NCBI RefSeq assembly: GCF_051622035.1
Contig: NC_135359.1
Location: 26,136,001 to 26,200,000, forward strand
DNA: 64,000 bases
DNA from: Arctopsyche grandis
Lineage: Eukaryota; Arthropoda; Insecta; Trichoptera; Hydropsychidae
Direction: 5' to 3'
Shown here: positions 57,501 to 64,000 of the stretch, one piece after another
Layout: every line of letters begins with the position of its first letter
How positions within the stretch are numbered: position 1 is the first letter of the stretch
Position numbers and translations under genes: made by a program
Notes under the pieces: model-generated
Told to the model about the DNA's origin: nothing
Database searches by the model: none
Seen by the model: only the letters and a program-made list of their open reading frames with translations

Positions 57501-60060
57501 ACATTAAAAAAAAATTGAGATAAAAAACGAATTTTTATAAACGTGATAAAGTGAAAAATTAGCGAAATAAGATCATAATATTAGGGGAAAAAATATTTTT
57601 GACTTAAAATTCGCTAGATAATTATAAGTATTTTAAAGCAATAAAATATCACAATCGTTAAAAAAAATCTCTGGTTATTGATTCAAATACTCACTTTTGG
57701 CACAGCAATACTGAGTTAAAAACAGCAATAGCCAAAAATCTGTAAAAAAATTCTCATGAACGAGAAGAAAGCAGCAAAAATCATTGTCATATTCGAATTC
57801 AGTGGGTCAAATTTAGTACAGATTGATTGGTTTCTGTTCTGGTAATTTTTTGCTGCTTTGTGTTATTATTTATAAATAATATTTTTTGAATTTAAATGTC
57901 GTTACATGTACTTTTTTTGTCAATATTTATTCCTTATAATGTAAATAAAAATTTTTTATGCATCGGAGATTAAATTTCTTATCATTAAGAAGGCACTGTT
58001 ATTTATGAATTTTCTTTATAATGTCTGTTATTCAATGCAAAGCTTTTTTCACTGTATAGTCAAATCTTATTTCATTGTTCTTGAAGGAATCTTTTGCATA
58101 AAAAAAAATAATATACATATGTATAAATAAAATAGATCATAAAAACGTAGCAAAAGCCTTTAAAAATAGCAATGGAACGAGATTTCACTGTATATATATG
58201 TAAATACATTTAAATACAAATGAAATAAATTTCATTATTAAAATACATTATTCACTAAAGCACATTGATATGAATGTTGAATCGAACTGTTAAAAAAACC
58301 ATATTTTAATTGGAATTGAAAATAAGCGATTTACATCTTATCAGACCGGCTCTATTGCCCTTCGGATATACATACATATATATTTAAACTTTATAGTTAT
58401 GTCAAAATTTATTCTAAATTTGTGTGATTTTGGTAGTGGTGTATTAATAATTTGAATAACATTGTCTGTTATTAATTGTTTTATTTTTTGTAGTTCATGT
58501 ATTTTAATATACATATGTGTGTGTATAAATTAGTCAACTAACTGGTGTGAATTAAATCAATTGGTGATCCAATAGTATTGCTTTCGTTCGAGCTTTTCCA
58601 TCATGTATGGATGGATTGTTTATGCTCGATGCTAGATGGAATCCCATGTACATTGACTCTTTTATTTCGTTTTGATAAAATGGCGCATTATCGCAATTTC
58701 CCGTTGCATGTTTTATATTTCGAAGTATGATTATCGAATTAAAAAATATGTAATTAATTACTTTAAGAATTATACATGTGCTGTTGAATTGCTTATCTCG
58801 GCTTATTAGCGATGGTCTCACAAGTCTGAGTTATGCTCTTATAACCCAAAAACACATCTCAGAAATATTAAATCAAAGTTATGTAAAGGTTGTCTTCCAA
58901 AGGCGCTGTATTATACATGCATAAATTTTATTTTTTGTAATAAAAATGATGATTAAATGTGAAAACAGAGTTCTCGAGTTGTAGTGTTAAATTTTGCAAA
59001 GATATATATTATTTTCATGGAAAAGTGCAATCTATTTAACGATTCAATTCAGTAAATCATTAAAATGGAATAATTCAGTTTGTGTATTCACACTTGATCA
59101 TTTGTTTTTTGTGATTTATACATATATAAATAGTATTAATATCTCTGTGTACTACTTTTGGGATATCAGTATTGTGAGGATATTGTATTAAAAGTAGGTT
59201 GATAACGTTTTATAGGTTCAGAGCAATAAACAACAAATTAGTTCGCTCAAAAGAAAAAATTCCGAAGGAGTGGAAGACTTACGGCCTGGTGAAATATCTT
59301 CGAAAATTAATTCAAAATGGACCCCCGAGGAATTATTGCTGGCCGTTCAGGGTGTACGTAAATATGGTAAGATTTTCATTCGGCTTTCAATTTTGAATTT
59401 ACTACGTTCAGAGTGTCATTGTGTACAATGTTTACCATTTCGGAATGTATTCAGGTAAAGATTTTCAAGCCATAGCAGAAACAATTGGCACCAAGACTGA
59501 AACACATTTGAGGACATTTTGGGCTAGTAATAGACGACGATTTAATTTAGACTCTGTACTAAAAGAATGGGAAGCAGAAAAAGGAGGAGGAGGAAGCGGT
59601 GCTTCTTCGTCCGCTGCGATCGCCACATCTCCCAGTAAGACAATTCTTTACGTTTATAATTAACAATAGTCTAGTTTTAAATGTGTATCCTTCTATTTAA
59701 TCAATTCAAGTGCTATCTTATTGTGTGTCTAGTAGTAATTAACTGTTATTGTAATTCAATAGATCATGGTGCAACGACTAACGGTGAAGATTCTAGTGAA
59801 GTTGGTGGTAGTAGTTCTAATACTGGAGTGGCAAGTGGTGCTATTGTTAGAAGTAACTCTCCAATTGTTATTAAAGATGACAAGGTATTTTACATTGGGT
59901 TTTGTGCTTTATTTTGTGCGTTTTTCAATTTGAAGTGTGTACTATTGTGTATATACTGTTGTTTCAGATGGAAGTTGATAGTGAGGGCTGTGCTCTCGGG
60001 TCAATAGCAGAGCAAGGTGGAGCACCCACCACGCCGTCCAAACCTAAATCTGCAAAATGA
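51530..60060 (+). CDS. CoREST: CoREST / RCOR corepressor with a GATA-like zinc finger
   Basis: Ten exons, 546 aa: 51530-51704, 54028-54165, 54271-54485, 54582-54752, 55842-55951, 56293-56578, 59216-59366, 59455-59634, 59763-59884, 59968-60060. CoREST bridges the demethylase LSD1 and HDAC1/2 on nucleosomes and represses transcription. Exon 1 is Gly/Ala-rich then '[20 protein letters not shown]'. ELM2 spans about 62-125 ('[20 protein letters not shown]'). SANT1 is about 149-198 ('[20 protein letters not shown]'). A C243-x2-C246...C262-x2-C265 zinc finger follows, then the LSD1-binding linker (about 285-380, '[18 protein letters not shown]'), SANT2 (400-452, '[20 protein letters not shown]') and a Ser/Gly-rich tail ending 'TPSKPKSAK'. 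AATAAA lies at 60197-60202. The finger is absent from vertebrate RCOR proteins as I know them. Confidence 0.95.
51712..51825. repeat. CCACACTCC minisatellite in CoREST intron 1
   Basis: Tandem CCACACTCC / CACTCCA units start 8 bp after the first donor and pass into CCCCTCC runs. Open frames through it are artefacts. Confidence 0.8.
52282..52773. mobile_element. piggyBac-type MITE, copy 2
   Basis: In CoREST intron 1. Ends CCCTTTGAGTGCTGAC and TTCTTTGAATGCTGACC (reverse complement) are flanked by TTAA (52278-52281 and 52774-52777). Its reverse complement aligns with 34673-35199. Confidence 0.8.
52838..53051 (-). mobile_element. tRNA-derived SINE, copy 3
   Basis: In CoREST intron 1. On the minus strand: CAGCAGTATGCCTCGGTGGTTA (A-box-like), GGTTCGATCCC (B box), then the shared body with TCTGATTTTTCAATGAAACGG. 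Best-preserved B box of the three copies. Confidence 0.8.
54890..55840. other. CoREST intron 4
   Basis: AT-rich; no repeat family or exon recognised. Confidence 0.5.
57057..57816. mobile_element. TA-flanked foldback MITE, 760 bp
   Basis: In CoREST intron 6. The left arm (57057 to about 57378) is the imperfect reverse complement of the right arm (about 57465-57816). Examples are CTAAGTTTGACCCACT against CTAAATTTGACCCACT at the ends and a perfect 20-bp CGGTAAATGATTTTAAATTA at the inner edge. The spacer is about 85 bp. TA lies on each side (57055-57056 and 57817-57818), as for Tc1/mariner-type insertions. The small open frame at 57063-57269 is inside an arm. Confidence 0.8.
57817..59215. other. 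Remainder of CoREST intron 6
   Basis: AT-rich; no exon or repeat recognised. Confidence 0.45.
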
Positions 60061-62100
<2,040 letters not shown>

Positions 62101-62500
62101 TAAATAGGATATCTTTTCTATAGTCGACTATTTGTATTATTCACAACTAGAAAAATAATGTAAATCAGTAAACAACTGCTTTATTAATTATGTTATATTA
62201 ATATATCTAAAAATGTATATGTACAACACATTAAATATGATTATAATACAGTGTTCCAAAATGATTTCATAACAAAATTCAATATTATCCATGTCGACTT
62301 AAATCTTTTCAAATAATACCGTTTTAATTTGAGTAAAATGTGAGAACTTACAATTTTTATCGAATAAAGAATATGAAAGTATGTATGCATGTATTTCTAA
62401 AACCACTATGTTAATTTCAATCTAGGAATAGATTTTTTAAAATAATCGTACGATACAAATACATAAAATATTTCAATCGGTGTTTGTTAGGAATAATTAA

Positions 62501-63411
62501 AACTATGACGGCTGCTGATTCATATTTGAATCATGTTGGGTGCACAACGCTTACTGGCCGCTGACACATACATACATATATGATTGCGTGAACTGTTTCA
62601 GTTCGCTGATATATTTTTGTATCACGTTTTCGTCAATTGTTTGTGGAAGATGATACATTTTTGTATCACGTTTTCGTCATAAACAAAAACGTGATACAAA
62701 ATTGTTTCATCGGTCACAACGATTGACGAAAACGTGATACAAAAATATATCAGCGGACTGAAACAGTTCGCACAGTCGTGAATCATATGGATGCGGTGCA
62801 TCCGCTCTAAAATCGCCAGACAAATTGAACGACAGATTAACGGACGGCTGCTTTAAATGCAATTCTCATCTTCTCGAATGATAGATTGCACATCAGATGA
62901 CGGGTAACCTTTCGATGTGCACAGATGCAATTATTAAAATGGTAATTATTAAAATTGAGTTGGATCTTTCAGGCGAGTTTAATAAGGCAAGATTCGATAA
63001 GTTCCGAATCTTGCCTTATTAAACTCGCCAGAAAGATCCAACTCAATTTTAATAATTGCATCTGTGCACATCGAAAGGTTACTCGTCATCTGATGTGCAA
63101 TCTATCATTCGAGAAAACGAGAATTACGTTTAAAGCTGCCGTTCTGTTAATCTGGCGATTTTAGAGCGGATGCACCAAACCCGAATCATATATGTATACA
63201 ATTTTGTGTCACGTTTTCCTCATAAATAAAAACGTGATACAAAATTGTACCATTGGCCACAACGATTGACGAAAACGTGATACAAAAATATATCAGTGAA
63301 TTGAAACAGTTCGCACAGTCGTGAATCATATATGTATTATATATGTATTAGCGGCCAGTAAGCACTGTGCACCCAACATGATACAAATATGAGTCAGCGG
63401 CCGTTATAGTG
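62501..63411. mobile_element. TTAA-flanked foldback MITE, 911 bp (piggyBac-type)
   Basis: One large palindrome centred near 62997 (GGCGAGTTTAATAAGGCAAG against its complement). Ends AACTATGACGGCTGCTGA and CACTATAACGGCCGCTGA (reverse complement) are flanked by TTAA (62497-62500 and 63412-63415). Inside each arm TTTGTATCACGTTTTCGTC is itself repeated in both orientations, giving hairpins within the hairpin. The open frame at 62955-63164 crosses the palindrome centre and is not a gene. Confidence 0.85.
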
Positions 63412-63415
63412 TTAA

Positions 63416-64000
63416 GGTTACATTGGAAAAATAATAGTTTTGTAAATTAGATAATTTTTATCAATACACCTTGGAATTTATGTTTGTGATAAACATCAAT
63501 AACTTCTTAATATTTTAACAATAATTTTCATTTTTTCCTTTTGAGTTTTTATTTAAATATTATACATTTAGATATTCACAACATTTTCACTATTTTATTT
63601 GATGAAAATTCAAACAAAGACATTTCAAATACATAGTTCAATAGGGCACATTTTTATTTTACTTCAAGTCTCACTTACACAGTCCAACGGTTTGTAGAAA
63701 AATGACTTAAAGTCAAATGCGACTTAACATATTACTAAATATAATTCCAGATTAGTTACATGCTCATTGAACATGCTAAAAGTTTACAATAAATGCTTCA
63801 ATTCAGATAATTGATTTATTATAATTTTTTTCATATTCAATTTGCGCCCCGAGAACAAATTACCTAGAAACTGCCTTTGGGCAATAAATAAATGTTTTAA
63901 ATTAATTCAAATGTGTACACACACACATATTTAGAATATTTAAAATTTACCATTAGAAGTGGCAGAGTGAAGGAGAGATGTCGTTTTATTTATATTTTTG
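63416..64000. other. AT-rich non-coding sequence
   Basis: Nothing recognisable. Confidence 0.5.

Noticed and set aside
62955-63164. 69-codon open frame
   Set aside because: It crosses the centre of the 911-bp palindrome.

Overview
The window is AT-rich nuclear DNA with spliced genes (GT-AG introns), arthropod-type TCAGT initiators and dense small transposons. Every recognisable protein is closest to insect homologues known to me, so I read it as an insect, probably holometabolous. I cannot fix the order. No prokaryotic feature, rRNA, true tRNA gene or CRISPR array is visible.

Six protein-coding genes can be assembled exon by exon, and all six models close in frame. (1) The mitochondrial RNase P nuclease PRORP, minus, 16364-18253, 5 exons, 518 aa. 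(2) The splicing factor crooked neck, plus, 21009-23431, 5 exons, 680 aa. (3) The NatB catalytic subunit NAA20, minus, 23741-24569, 5 exons, 173 aa. (4) The SAYP/e(y)3 (PHF10-like) chromatin coactivator, plus, 27954-40835, 14 exons, 1770 aa. (5) Diphthine-ammonia ligase DPH6 with two C-terminal RidA-like domains, minus, 45560-48992, 12 exons, 753 aa. (6) The CoREST/RCOR corepressor, plus, 51530-60060, 10 exons, 546 aa, with a GATA-like zinc finger between its SANT domains. They form divergent pairs (PRORP/crn, NAA20/SAYP, DPH6/CoREST) and convergent pairs (crn/NAA20, SAYP/DPH6). Two of them, SAYP and CoREST, are general chromatin regulators; the rest are housekeeping genes.

Region by region: 1-16 kb is gene-poor. 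It holds a candidate first exon of a minus-strand gene leaving the left edge (957-968), a Jockey-like LINE tail, a dispersed repeat with recurring CCGGAAGT, small MITEs, a perfectly bounded foldback element, an RTE-like LINE tail, a nested hAT-type element and tRNA-derived SINEs. 18.3-20.9 kb holds a solo LTR and a compact LTR element of the same family with identical LTRs. Introns of SAYP hold a 1-kb inverted-repeat element with subrepeated ends and a nested hAT MITE, a Tc/mariner-like fragment, a piggyBac-type MITE and a 758-bp hAT derivative. 41-45.5 kb holds the SAYP 3' flank and a decayed LINE with a tandemly repeated tail. 49-51 kb holds two MITEs and the CoREST promoter. CoREST introns hold a piggyBac MITE, a SINE and a 760-bp TA-flanked foldback. 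60-64 kb is CoREST 3' flank plus a 911-bp TTAA-flanked foldback.

I found no wholly new multi-gene system. The most interesting signals are: the GATA-like finger in CoREST, which resembles the MTA/RERE layout; about ten copies of a PKLTIK-type motif in the SAYP N-terminus; a palindromic TTTATTAATAAA between convergent crn and NAA20 that can serve both strands as a poly(A) signal; and several unrelated foldback elements with exact target-site duplications, three of them in introns.
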